Below, in pieces: positions 29,514 to 41,011 of a stretch of 64,000 bases of DNA. The stretch lies in assembly GCF_036324505.1 (NCBI RefSeq), contig NC_086368.1, positions 5,293,021-5,357,020 on the forward strand. The letters are read 5' to 3'. The notes under the pieces are model-generated. The model was not told the origin of the DNA, did no database searches, and saw nothing but the letters and a program-made list of their open reading frames with translations. The number at the start of each line of letters is the position of its first letter. Within the stretch, counting starts at the first letter, position 1. This stretch comes from Eleginops maclovinus. Lineage: Eukaryota > Chordata > Actinopteri > Perciformes > Eleginopidae. The position numbers were made by a program, and so were the translations under genes.

Positions 29514-30081
29514 CCGCCCTACTCTAATCCCTTCTCAAGTCCATTTTCCTCATTTAGCCCTCCCCTCCACTCCATCTTCTTCCCTTCTTTTACCTCACAT
29601 TGCCTCCTTCTCTTCTCCAACACTACTTTCTTTCCAGACCCTCCTCCATTTCCTTACTTCCGTTCTCTCTTTACTCCCCCTTCTTTCCTTTTGCCTTCTC
29701 GTTAATTCCCCTTTTCAACGTTTCCATCACCCCTGTCCCTCCCTCTGTCTCGGAGCGTTGGCTGTAGACAGTAATGAGCGTGGTGACAGATTGCAGCAGG
29801 TTATCAGCTTCCTAACTGCTTACTGGGGACAGCACGCCACAGTCCCTTCATATGGATGGGGGGATGGGGAAATAGAAAGAGAAAACATACCTTTACCCTT
29901 CTAATATATTTACCTTCCTCATGTATCCTCCTCTTTAAGTCCCTTTAGCCTTTTTTGCATATATTTTTGCCCCCCTACCTCCTCTCTTTTTCTTTCTCTC
30001 TTTTCTGCCTGTATTTTTAAGTCTTTGTCTGCATCTCTATGTCTTTTTTCATGTCATTCCTGTTATTCTTTGCTCTCTTAT
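29514..30081. other. Pyrimidine-rich spacer
   Basis: CT-rich DNA (29520-29760 and 29890-30080) with no gene; it adjoins the left end of the piggyBac element. Confidence 0.5.
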
Positions 30082-32115
30082 CCTTCGTCTTGTGTTAGGG
30101 TTGGCACCGACCCGTTTTTAGGTTTTAAATGCATAAAATAACCATATAAATTTGTTTATTGCATCAAGGCTTTATGACTTTGTCAGGAACCTCTATTTCA
30201 ACAAAATAAAACAAAAAAAAATTGTTTTCACTAAATTATAAAATGCTCTAGTTGAAATTAAGACCTTTGTGTTGTTAGGGTCGGTTTCGACCCAGTTATG
30301 AAAATAAGATTATAAAGCAATAATTAGAGCCAAAACTGAAATCACAAGTTCACTGATAGCCAGCTCCTCTCCCAATCATGTGAGCTTTAGGGGATTCTCA
30401 TTTTGCCTTGTTTTCCAGTATACCTGCACAAAAACAAAACAAACAAAGACTGGCATGTCCAGACATGTGAGGCCAATTCAGTATAGAATTGGTGACTTGC
30501 AGAGTGCACATCTCCAATTTGTAGCATGCAAAAATGAGAAGAAGATTTTCAGTGAGCCAAGTTCTGGATAATATTTTTGGTGAAAATGAGGGAGAGGACA
30601 CAGAGCAGCATAGTGATTCGGATGAGCAGGTTTCTGAGGAGGAAGACAATGTGGAGTATCATCCAGAAGACACAGACACATCTGTTGAGTCTGATGAGGA
30701 GGTCACCGGTGCTGAAGCTGCTCCCGCTGAAAGATTCAAGTCCAAAAATGGTAAGATCTGTTGGAGCTCAGTACCTCCTGATGTACATGGCAGGGCAACT
30801 GCTGCAAATGTCATCAAAATGACCCCTGGAATCACAAGGTTTGCTGTGATGAGAGCTATTTATGCCATTGTCACTAAAAAGAGTCATCATTGCTATGACA
30901 AACCTTGAAGGAAAAAAAGTCCATGGCAGCATGTGGAAAGACATTGATGAGGAATACCTGGATGCTTATATTGGTGTTCTTCTTCTTGCTGGAGTGTACA
31001 GATCCTGCAATGAGGCCACTGATAGTCTGTGGGACGCATCGACGGGCAGAAATATTTTCCGGGCAACAATGTCACTTCAGACCTTTCACATGATATCAAG
31101 AGTCCTCAGATTTGACAACAGAGATACCAGAGCAAGATCTGACAAGCTTGCCCCCATCAGGGATGTCTGGGAGAGATGGGTGCAGCTCCTTCCACTGATG
31201 TTCAACCCAGGGCCAGAGGTGACAGTGGATGAACGTCTTGTCCCTTTCCGAGGAAAATGCCCCTTCCGGCAATAGATACCCAGTAAGCCAGGGAAGTACG
31301 GCATAAAAATCTGGGCAGCCTGTGATGCAAAAACCAGCTATGCCTGGAATCTACAGATTTACACAGGCAAAGCTGCGAGGGGCATCCCTGAGAAAAACCA
31401 AGGAAAACGTGTGGTCCTCGATATGACTACTGGACTGCAGGGTCACAATATCACTTGTGACAATTTTTTTTACCAGCTATGACCTTGGACAAGAACTTCT
31501 CGGGAGAATGACCAGGAGATGGCCAATGGTTGTGTTTTACAACATCCTTGATGTGTTTGCATGTAATGCATTTGTGTTGTGGACCCACATCCACCAAGGA
31601 TGGAACTCAACCAAAAAAAACAAGCGGAGAATGTTTCTGGAGGAGCTGGGAAATTCCCTTGTCAAGCCACACATTGAGCGAAGGGAACGGGTGCCCCGAG
31701 ACCCAGATGCTGCAACCTTGGTCAGACAGCTGCAGAGCTCACCTAGAACTCCGTCCACGCCAGCATCCTCCTCAGACAGCCCTGCCTCAACATCATCCAC
31801 AACAGCTCCACTCAGGCCACCTGACTCTAAAAGAAAGAGGTGTCAGGTCTGCCCAAGCAGTAAGGACAGAAAGACAGATGTATTGTGCTTCAACTGCAAC
31901 AAATATCTCTGCAAAGAACACACTAAAAGTGTCACTTTTTGCCACACATGCATCTAAACACACACACACATGCATGTTCTTGCACAGAGACTTTACTCTG
32001 ATTTTGTTTTTTATTAGTGTTGGAACTAGTAATTGATTTCTATTGGTTTGATTTGCTTGATTGATTGTTGTTTGTTTGACCTTGAAAATCTATATTTTGT
32101 TATATTTATGTTATT

Positions 32116-32166
<51 letters not shown>

Positions 32167-32637
32167 TTGTTCTGCTTTTCATTTTGTGTTTGTACTAAAG
32201 TTCTATTGCTGAAAAAAGAGACTTTTTTGCCTTTTTCTTGAAGTAAATATATATGGGTCGAAACTGACCCATAACACCATAGATGTTGCTATAGTTAATA
32301 ATATTAAAATGAAAAAATAAATAAAACTCTCAGTAATAGTCAGGTGACATAACAACCTTTTATTTATTTATATGATTCTCTTGAGGTTCATTTTACATTT
32401 TTTTTTAATTGAAATCGAGGGGTATACTGACAAAAAAAAGGCCCAGGGGCCCACACCAAAAATATTAAAACCAATATTTTTATGGATAAGGAAGCCTAAC
32501 AAGGTAACCAAGAGATGAGAAACAAATTGGATGATAGATCATTGTTTTTAGTGTATTTTACAACTAAATTAAAACACGGGTCAAAACCGACACGTTAACA
32601 TAAGAGATGGTAACAGGGAACTAACACAAGACGAAGG
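30082..32637 (+). mobile_element. piggyBac-type DNA transposon, nearly complete
   Basis: The ends are exact inverted repeats for 17 bases, CCTTCGTCTTGTGTTAG at 30082 and its complement ending at 32637. TTAA (32638-32641) flanks the right side and TTAT (30078-30081), a one-base variant, the left. Subterminal GGGTCGGTTTCGACCC-like motifs occur near both ends in inverted orientation (30104 and 30278; 32253 and 32577). A transposase pseudogene fills the middle. TTAA target sites and CCY tips are the hallmarks of piggyBac. A (TA)n run lies at 32117-32162. Confidence 0.9.
30534..31957 (+). pseudogene. piggyBac transposase pseudogene
   Basis: The N-terminus (30534 on) has an acidic stretch (EGEDTEQHSDSDEQVSEEED). 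A frameshift near 30860-30900 leads into the catalytic region: AYIGVLLLAGVYRS, then VTVDERLVPFRGKCPFRQ with the first catalytic aspartate. Next is an in-frame TAG at 31273-31275, then KPGKYGIK and ITCDNFF with the second aspartate. A T-run near 31466 shifts the frame again. At LLGRMTRRWPM the sequence skips roughly 80 residues, including the region that holds the third aspartate. The C-terminus keeps a cysteine-rich zinc domain (CQVCP, CFNCNKYLCKEH, CHTCI) that binds the transposon ends. One stop, two frameshifts and a deletion make it inactive. Confidence 0.92.
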
Positions 32638-32664
32638 TTAAACACTAAAGCCATTCAAGGGGTA

Positions 32665-33244
32665 GTTTGGAGCTAGTGCCCAATTGCAAACCAGTTCTCC
32701 CGGTTTGCATCTAGCACCAAAAAACTGCTGGTGATGAATCGATTACTTCAGGCTTACCTCGGAGGCTGGGGTGAGATTAACCTGAGCAATAACAGTTCAG
32801 GGTGAGTATGATGCCAAACAGTGTCCATTCATAATGAAAGACATTCACTTATGGGGATGGGGGATATATTCATCAGTTGCTTATGTGACAGTCACACAGT
32901 AAATACCTTCCACTGGCCGCTGCCGTGAGTTAACCGTAGACTAAACGCAAGAGAAAGAGCAGTGTATCACTTCAGCGGTCAGTAAATGCAGTGGAACCAC
33001 ATTTATAAACAGTTAACCACTGCACACTGGAGAAGAGTACAAAGTTGGAGAAGTCCGTCTTTAATTGAATCGACCCGACGCAGTCCACTTTTGTTGTTGT
33101 TGTGAGTGGCGTAACGGTGATGTCAGGACGTGGCACCAATTCAGGAACTGGGTGGTGGAAAAACAACTGGTTCCTATACTGCAAACGAGTTTCAAACCAA
33201 ATAAGCATTAGCTCAAAGCTAGAACTGGAACCAGTTTGGTGGGA
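32665..33244 (-). repeat. Dispersed repeat family B, copy 2, possible hAT-like element
   Basis: On the minus strand it begins TCCCACCAAACTGGTTCC and matches family B copy 1 at 18908 over several blocks. AAGGGGTA occurs at 32657-32664 and 33245-33252, which may be an 8 bp target duplication. An inner TTTGAGCTAATGC-like motif near the right end is mirrored by TTTGGAGCTAGTGC at the left end. It lies 27 bp from the piggyBac element. Classification as hAT is tentative because the extreme tips do not pair. Confidence 0.5.
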
Positions 33245-33252
33245 AAGGGGTA

Positions 33253-34918
33253 CAACCCCCCTTTTCCTTTCATTTTCCCACTCATCTTTCCTCCTTGCTT
33301 TTTTCATCTTCATATTTACTCTCATTCCAATCCTCATGTTTTTCTTTCCTTCTGAATTTTCATTCAGTCTTTAAATCTTCACCTTTTAAACTCACTTTCT
33401 GTCTTTCAGAAGAATTAAAGGCTCTTCCAGTCTCGGCCCCCCTTCCTCTCCCTACCTCCTTGTTTGTCTCTCTCCTCCTCCTCTCCTCCATCAGGCAGTG
33501 ATCAGTAACAGTTGTAGTCCCGGGAGGGAAACCAGATGGATGACAGCCTGGTCGCTCTGAGTTAAATAAAGCATCGACACCCGGCTTCACACACTGTCCA
33601 CACACCAATAATAGACAAGGAGGAGAGTACGAGGGAGGGATGAAAAAGAGGGGGAGGACAGAGGGGTGAGATTCAATAATGTTTGAGGCAGAAGAGAGAG
33701 GAGGAGAGGTCAGCATGTCTGCAGTGAGAAGATGTTTGTCTTCAAAAGAAGTAAATCCTACTTATACTAATTGACAGACAGCACTGGGAGGTTAACCAAC
33801 AAACACCACACAACTGATGCATGCAGACGTAGGGATGAGAGAAGGTCGAGGACGGTGGAATAAAAGATGGGATGGGATCGAAAGGTCAATCACGGATGGC
33901 CAAAGGCTGTGGATGTCTTTTTTTGAGGAGCTTGTCACCTGTGCAACATTTGCTGAAAGCTTTCATTAAAGTTCATTCAACTACCTCTCTGTGATGAGGG
34001 AAGGCGAGGAGACAATGAGAGGGTTTTTGGATGGGAGAAAGAGTTTACACATGCCTGTTTAGGTCAGGGATGGACATTTGTTATGGATAGTTGAGACAGT
34101 TAGGGGTAAAATGGAAATCCTGAGTTGTAACCAAAGTTAAGTAATAAAGTTAATTCTGATTTTTCTTTAACAATCTTTAACAGTGAAGTATCTGCAAATA
34201 TATTGTGCAATTGTATTCTTTCAAGCTGCTCCATTGTTGAGGGAAGTGCTTGGCCATGTTGTTGGAATCAGTTCTCAATGTAGAGCAGAAAAGGAGACCA
34301 GGTTTTAATTAAAAGGGGGATTATATTGTCTTTTAAGGTTTGATGTTTTCAAAGATTGAGCCAATGGTTAATTGATATTTTAGTTCTGTCTTTCCAGTTG
34401 ATTAAAATAGTTTTAGGGTTGGAAATGTTGCGGGATGTTGAGGGTGCAGAGGGAGATGCCAAGGCTGAGGATCTCTGACTGCTTTCCGATGACCTCTGGC
34501 TCGGCCCGCCAGTGGGCAGAGCCAGAGAATGTGGAAGTGTTTGTCTATATTGTCTATGAGGAGCAGTATGCGCAGTGAAACCCATATAATGCATTTTGTG
34601 AGTGGTTATGTGTACTCTGTGAAGGACATTGTTTTGAATTATTCAACCCTAACCCTTTGGAGTTACATGACAAGACATGAAAATGTGTTATCACAAATGG
34701 TGTGCAAATTGTGTGATCCGTGTTTAAGTTTGATGAAACGTTTAAGTGTGTTGGTATGGAAATCGTGAAATAGTGTTGTCATGTTGAGAACTTTTGCTGG
34801 AAAAGTGCATGTTTTTCTTCCTATCATTACAAGTATTAACTTTGAGACTTTGCTTTTATGGTGAGGGCAATGCTAAACTAAAATATATCAACTATTGACA
34901 TAAACTCATATCCTCTGG
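33253..34918. other. Unassigned region
   Basis: No gene is supported. 33260-33500 is strongly pyrimidine-rich and ends in a CTTTCAG that looks like a splice acceptor, but no protein-like exon follows. Confidence 0.45.
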
Positions 34919-35402
34919 CTAGGGTGACCAGGTGCCAACATTACACACTTGGGACAAAGAGAACAATGTGGAACATGTTATTCTGGCAAAAACTGCTTCC
35001 CGGTAGCTTGTGCTTTTTTTTTTGCCAGTTGGGCATAACATAAGCAGGGCTGCCCCGAGCCAACTTGGGGCTCTAAGCGATATTTTGTCAGTAGGCTTTA
35101 TACTAGGGTATACTTATAGGACCTATAGGATTTCAGAGACTGCCTAAACTTCTTTAACGACCTGAATTGCAGCTGAAGTGGATAATATGGCCAAAGCCTA
35201 ACGTTCTACCTATACGATTGATTGACATCTGACACAGGCAATGGTGATAGCCCTATCTTGTTTTCTACACTGCCATTTGATAGAAGGCACGTTTCAGAAT
35301 AGAAACTGTCAGTGAAATGCGGAAGCTCAGTTTAATTTACGAGACACGGGACAAGTTACAATATAGCAGTCTAGCACAAAGCAAGACAACTGGTCACCAT
35401 AG
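34919..35402. mobile_element. Short element with GGTGACCA inverted ends
   Basis: The left end CTAGGGTGACCAGGTG is mirrored by the right end AACTGGTCACCATAG, and subterminal GGGACAAAG and CGGGACAAG motifs are also present. The middle (35043-35090) has a GGGCTGCCCC..CTTGGGGC..CTAAGCGA block known to me from fish repeats. No coding capacity. No convincing target duplication was found. Confidence 0.5.
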
Positions 35403-36000
35403 TCTTTGCAGATAAGACAGGAAGAAATAAAATTGAAATAAAACATTACTTTTTTCGGTATGCCATGCCTGGAATTGTTAAAAATACTGATGGGAGAAAA
35501 TAAAAGGCAAAGAATAACATCCACTTTTCTTCTATTTTTCTGCTTTTATGCCAATCCTAATGACTGATTCCTGGGTTAGAATTACACATTGTACAGGCTT
35601 TATTCTCTGCAAGTCTGAAATAATGAATGCTGAGCTTTAGATGGTGTTTTTTTCTTAAAGCTCCCAAGTGAATATATGAAGCATTTGAGGAAATAACTCT
35701 CAGTTCTGTGCAGATTAGCTCGCGCTTTGAACACACAAAAACGTTCTGAATGTGTCAGCCTTTAATCTAACCTGTTATTTTCCTTTTGCATATGTAACCT
35801 GCTGTTATTCATGTAAATGTACTTCACAATACAATCGATAATGGATGCATTAACCATTCTGGATGTGGTTTATCTGTATACCCTTTTCTTTGTGCAGTGT
35901 TTTAAGCTAAAGTTAAAGGTGCACTGATAATATATGCAGTACTACAACTGTTAAATCATTTCTCGGCTTGCGGTGCAGTCCCTGCTAGCCATTTTTCTTT
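35403..36000. other. Unassigned stretch
   Basis: No gene or repeat is recognised. Confidence 0.4.
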
Positions 36001-36193
36001 CCCAAACGTTCTAGTTACGTAAGCCTTTGGTTCCAGTTTGGTTCCCTGAACGTTACTTTTGGTTTAGGTTTTGGTAGCAGCTGCAAACTTTTTTTACCTC
36101 TCTAAACGTTAGCTGTTTGTTACACGTTGGTTCCCTCAGCGTTCCCCTAATGTTCCTTTAACCTTGTCGGTTACATGTTGGTTCCCTCAGCGT
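36001..36193 (+). repeat. AACGTT-rich arm, left copy
   Basis: Repeated AACGTT and GGTTCCCT motifs, including ACGTTGGTTCCCTCAGCG twice (about 36124 and 36174) and AAGCCTTTGGTTCC near 36020. The same motif set occurs inverted at 52721-52881 (GAACCAAAGGCCAACGTT). It looks like the end of a transposon family common in fish. Confidence 0.55.
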
Positions 36194-37012
36194 ACATTTT
36201 CAGAGTTTTGCGGGTGCGGGCGGGAGTGGACATACACATCACGGGAGCAGGCCGGAGTGTAACACAGACGTTGCCAGTGCGGGCGGTAATGGTCAGAAAT
36301 TTGGCGGGAGCGCGATGGAGAAAACAGTCCCACGCAGGATCTCGAGCGTTGGGAACCTTGTTTGTGTACAAGGAAAGAACGTTTTTAACACTGGAACATA
36401 TGGCAGCAACCCAAAGACAAGGCGATCAGGGCCTGTGCTAACAAAAACATATTTTAAGCAAACTCTTTGCACACCAACAATGTTCTCAATGCTCGAGTTC
36501 ATGTGTAGGGGCCCTGATAATACTACACGCAAAGTGTCATGTTGTGTCGAGCCCTCTTAGTATTTTAAAAAGAGCGATTTGGATTAGCAGGAGCACTTTG
36601 AACCCATTCAAAAAGCCATTTGACCCTAAAACTTAACAGTCAATCTTAAAAGTGCAGCTTTTGTCGTCAATATCCTTTTAAACAAACGTTTGAATCAAGT
36701 ACATTCACAAAAAGACCCTAGAATGCATTTTGGTGACGGTTTGGCTTTAAACAGGCTGAACTTTGGCAGTAATTTTTTAAACCCCACCATGCACGCAAGT
36801 GACACAACGAAATAACACTTGATTTTTTTAAAGTAGTCGATAGAAAATGTGTCGTTAGTGGCAGCACAAAATTCAGATCAAACTTACCACAAGCGAGGAG
36901 GAAAGCCGAGAAGTGAAGAAATGGCGCGCTGGCTGACGGAAGTTCTGCAACGGTCGCTATTTGTACCGTTCCAATAAGTCTATAGGTGACTGAGATATTT
37001 GTTTTTTTCTTA
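36194..37012. other. Unassigned stretch
   Basis: GC-rich start (36205-36310, GCGGGCGGGAG-like motifs), otherwise no gene or recognised repeat. Confidence 0.4.
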
Positions 37013-37532
37013 TGTAGGAAATGTTCTTTTATTCGAGGCCCAGGAGTCAATTAAAAAGAAACTAAGTGAAGCCCCTCATATAAGTTTCAAAAGGAGTATT
37101 TAATAAAAGGATGCAGCAGTAGGTTTTACAAAAGTGTCACAGCTGTGGCTCAATAGCCCGGGACACGCGTCCACAGGCCGCTGACTGAGTGGAGCTCATC
37201 AGTAGTTACTGTCTGGCAGTCCGGAACAAAAGAGAGCTCGGTTCTACAATACAAACATGTTTTATAGAACCACCCCTTTCCGGCCATACAATAAACAACT
37301 TCAAAATAAGACGTGCTCCGGTCTCGTGCTCTCATTGGTTGGTAGTGGGCGGCTGGATCCTGTTGGCCGCTTGTCACATGGGGTTCTCCAGATTCTTCTA
37401 TAGGCTGACGTCGTCGGGGGCGGGTCCTCTTATGACGTCACCATCGCCATCTTGTTAGCGATGTCCTGAAGCTCTCACCTACGATATTCTATAATGCAAT
37501 CCTTCTGAGGTTTATCAGGTATTAAACACGCA
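37013..37532 (-). repeat. LTR of a minus-strand retroelement, left copy
   Basis: A 520 bp segment repeated at 51124-51643 with equal length and about 17 mismatches by eye. On the minus strand it starts TGCGTGTTTAAT and ends CATTTCCTACA (TG..CA). It contains promoter-like elements in LTR order. If this were the 3' LTR of the element primed at 51.1 kb, a purine tract should precede it (plus strand just after 37532). None is seen, so the internal part has been rearranged. Confidence 0.8.
37259..37440 (-). promoter_or_regulatory. Putative LTR U3 promoter: CRE, GC box, CCAAT, TATA
   Basis: Reading on the minus strand: a perfect CRE palindrome TGACGTCA (37433-37440), a GC box within GACCCGCCCCCG (about 37413-37425), an inverted ATTGG/CCAAT box near 37334-37342, and TATAAAA (37259-37266). 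Order and spacing fit an RNA polymerase II promoter in U3. Activity is inferred only. Confidence 0.55.
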
Positions 37533-37668
37533 ATAGTATCATTGCAGCATCAATGAGTGAGAGGTAGAGGCGGTGTGTTTAGTATGTAACTCCACGTGAC
37601 TCCCTCTCTTCTAATGAGGTAAACAGATCATTTTCGATTCTAGTCCTGTGTAATCGCACTTATTCAAT

Positions 37669-38317
37669 ATGATCATGTACAAAATAAATGAACTTTCGAA
37701 ACCCGTTGATGATAGTGGATTTTTTGATAATGCTCCACGCTATCAGGACCCACTGGCAGACTTGACCATAAGTTGCTCTTCGCATGCGGCCCGTTTTAGT
37801 GAAGGATTTCTCCCCACTTGTCATCCAAGCCTCCCACTGAACACGGAGCGCCACAACGATTTATACTGATGTCGAGTGGCTGCAAATACTTTGTTGTGCC
37901 CCCAGGAATCACAGCTGGAATTGAGTTTGTCCTCTTGATGGCTTCTTTCACAGAATCTGTTATGTGGGTCCTCATGCTGTCCAACACGACATGTGAAAGA
38001 ATCCTCCCGGTCGCTTGCCGTAACACTCCGTATGCCATTCATGCATTAGGCCTTCCGTCATCCATCCTTTCTTGTTGACTTTCACAACAATTCCTCTCGA
38101 GAATTTTTCTTTTGGCATTGTCATGCGTTTAAAAATCAACATCGGTGGAAGCTTTTCTCCCGATGCCGTGCAGCTCAGAACACAGGTGAAGTGCGTTTTT
38201 TCATGCCCAGTCGTTTTCAGCGTGACTGATGATTCGCTTCAACTTGAAAGCTGCATCATATGCATTTCTCCGTGTCTTTGCCATGATGAGGGTGACAAAA
38301 TGACTACCGTAATCAGA
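37669..38317 (-). pseudogene. pogo/Tigger-like transposase pseudogene
   Basis: Read on the minus strand. The start at about 38317 gives MAKTRRNAYDAAFKLKR, the helix-turn-helix entry of pogo-type transposases, followed at once by a deletion into the catalytic domain (KLPPMLIFKR, WMTEGLMHEW). Further on come VLDSMRTHITDSVKEA with a catalytic acidic region and VIPGGTTKYLQPLDISINR, a signature of the DDE_1 superfamily. After a frameshift near 37850 comes the C-terminal WEAWMTSGEKSFTKTGRMRRA..QVCQWVLIAW block. Intact relatives are 450-600 residues. It has frameshifts and a large internal deletion, so it is dead. Related domesticated genes include CENPB and JRK; this copy is clearly a transposon. 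Confidence 0.85.
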
Positions 38318-38374
38318 ATGATGGGAAGTTTGAGCACGCTCGATTTACGTCACATTATGTGACGGTGCTCAGTT

Positions 38375-38520
38375 TTTTGTCAATTTTTTTTCAAAATCCC
38401 ATTTTGGCGGCATGAAGCTTGTGAAAGCGGGAAAACTCCATAAATTAGCCGTGTCATTGTATAAGCCGCGAGGTTCAAAGCGTGGGAAAAAAGTAGCGGC
38501 TTATAATCCGGAAATTACGG
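38375..38520 (-). mobile_element. pogo-like element 5' end with terminal inverted repeat
   Basis: The minus-strand end reads CCGTAATTTCCGGATTATAA followed by GCCGCTACTTTTTTCCC, a terminus I know from pogo/Tigger-like repeats in many vertebrates. It is flanked by TA (38521-38522), the usual target site. The other terminus was not found. Confidence 0.75.
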
Positions 38521-41011
38521 TAGTTTATAGAGCATTTCATGTATACAATAATAAGAAATTATAAGGCACTTCTTTTAGACAAACTCATCTTGCTCATGGT
38601 CTGAATAAGGGATCAGAACATCTTCCTCTTCAATTAACAAATGTAACTGTTCTCTCAAGAGAAATTGACCTTGATTTTGCTCTCTAGAGAGGACTGCTTC
38701 CCTCATGTTAAATTAAGTAATTACTAAGCCATCACTTCCTTTTTAAACTACTGGATCTCCATCACCTAATTCATACAAACATATCTAATAGATCTTATTT
38801 CCAACACTCTTCACATACCCACTATCTTAAATCAGAACATTATTAGGATCTGTATGACTCTGCTCGATTCTCTTAATATCCTCCATTATTTATTATCAAT
38901 TCTAGTCTTCTTGAAAAATATTTCAAGTCTTTAATCGGGAAAATAGTGTGTGGAACTATGAGACCTCTGACATGTTATAATTACAACTCCAATCCATACA
39001 CATTTTTAAAATAGGAGTGACTTTAATATTGGTTTCCATTCACGTGGTTAATTATAGTTGACATGGTCTGTAATCTAATGTTGGAGTTATCACTATGACA
39101 AGTTTGTTTCATTTAGATATCATATCTGAGATCAAGTGTGTACTAAATCTCTCCCTCCTTCTGTAGATCAAAACTCCCACAATTTAAATTTACCAAAGTC
39201 ACACCTCAATATAGGCTCTGTAGTAGACACGTACTCACCCATTTGAACTCCCCTTCCTGCCACCTCTGCTCTCTGGCTTGATGACCACGACCTCCTTACA
39301 TTCTGCCTATTGAACTTTTGGCCCCTTCCTGTGTCTGGTTATTGACAGTCTTTGACTTTTTGAACCTGCATTCCACATCAAGCTTCTCTCCTTGTACGGA
39401 TTTTCATTTCAGCATTGGTCTGCTCGATCACCATCTCTGGATGTCTTTCATGGGGGGCGGAACCCCGTTTTCATGTGTCTCATTGTCCATCAGAATCTGT
39501 GTTCTGAATCAACCCTTGTTGCTCTGGACCTCTGTGCTCTTATCAGAGGGACTGGTGATGAGTAGATCTCTGTAAGTCAGCATGATGCATGTTTGTAGCT
39601 GACCCAGGTGGAGATGCAGACGGATGCAGTTCTAGACAAAGCCCTGCTTTTGCCTTCCTTCTCTGTTGAATAGTTAGGAAATCAACGTGGGGGATGGTCT
39701 TTCGCATTATTCAGGAAAGTGGGGTCTGTCACCAGATTGCAGAGGCTGCAGCTCACTTTAACCTATGAATCTCAACACACTGGTTAAATAAATCCACTTA
39801 ATTTCCACTTTTTCAACTAAACATGTGTTCTTTCTTGTGTATTAAATACCATCTACTGTAACCAACTAAATTAATGTCTTCTAATAACATATCTCTCAAA
39901 TGCATTGGACTTAACTCCTTTAGGAAACTATTTTCTCTCATAATTTAAATATTCACATCCAGAAACCATATTCCCACACATTATCTTCGTACGGCCTCTG
40001 TTTTCTGGCATTCTCTTTTCTTCTACAATAAAAACATTCCAATGCTTTTTCAAAAAGTTAAAATCCCTTTAACTTAACCCGTACAACCCAGCAGAGCATA
40101 TTAACAGATCACTAAAATGTAAATGATTCAAGTGTAGTCATACGATTCACTCCTATATTTATTTTCATAATTACTAGTGTTAACACTTTTATCTATACTA
40201 ATAATCGCTAAACTTCTTTTAACAGCACTTTCTTATAAGTAATTCCCGTTCTTTAAACTGTTTCTCTTCTCTTCTCTACTGCTTACAGACAGATGACTCC
40301 TGAGTCTCCTCTCTGTGTGAGAAAAACATCAAAGTTAATTTACATGATAACAGCATTTGGGCTTACAAGATGTCTCCCCATTCACAAAACTCACACATGA
40401 ACAATTGGGTGTCGCCTGCACCCCCCTTAATTGTCTTAACCCCCACTCTTACTTAAACAGGCTTTATCTTTATAGTTATTACTCAACACAGCTTCACCCC
40501 CTGTTCTGTTCGTGTCTTATCAGAGAGCTGCCTCTCTTCTCTGTGATCTTAGTAACCTTTCATCCTTTAACCTCTGGCAACCCCCCACCATCTGCTTCTT
40601 GTTTGTAGGGAATTCACTCTTTTTAAAATGTAATCATCTTCTTGCCATTTGTGCTTTCTCTGTTTTTCTCAATCTTAATTTCAATGTATCTGTCCTAAAC
40701 CGTAACTCCCATATGGGAAGACTGGTGTTGGATTGAAGATCAACATCAGACTTAGCTCTATTGTTATTCATACTCATTACCTCTCTGGTTCTTTCGTCTC
40801 GTCTCTTGTGAGATTAACCAATAGGTCCAGACATACCGGATCCACCAAACAATATAAAATCACTACAATAATAACAAACACACGTTTATTTGCCAGACTC
40901 TGCGGGAGTTCGCGGTAGTTGGCCCACATAACCACATGTTGCCCGGATGGTTTGTGCGTTCTCTTCCATGATTTCTGTCATTACCATTTGGACCTCGATG
41001 TATATTATTTA

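Larger units (their letters stand above)
37650..41003. repeat. Duplicated segment, copy 1 (intact-looking)
   Basis: About 3.3 kb that recurs, colinear but shortened, at about 42390-45090. It includes a pogo-like transposase fragment and then 2.4 kb of CT-rich non-coding DNA (38523-41003) with no supported gene. Shared blocks include CTCCATCACCTAATTCATAC.. (38757) and GCTCTCTGGCTTGATG (39268). Confidence 0.75.

Noticed and set aside
33260..33420. Pyrimidine tract ending CTTTCAG, like a host-gene splice acceptor
   Set aside because: No protein-like exon or donor follows; similar pyrimidine tracts occur at many places in the window.
34349..34594. Minus-strand 81-residue frame with Ser-Gln repeats
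   Set aside because: Short, low-complexity, no domain and no splice context.
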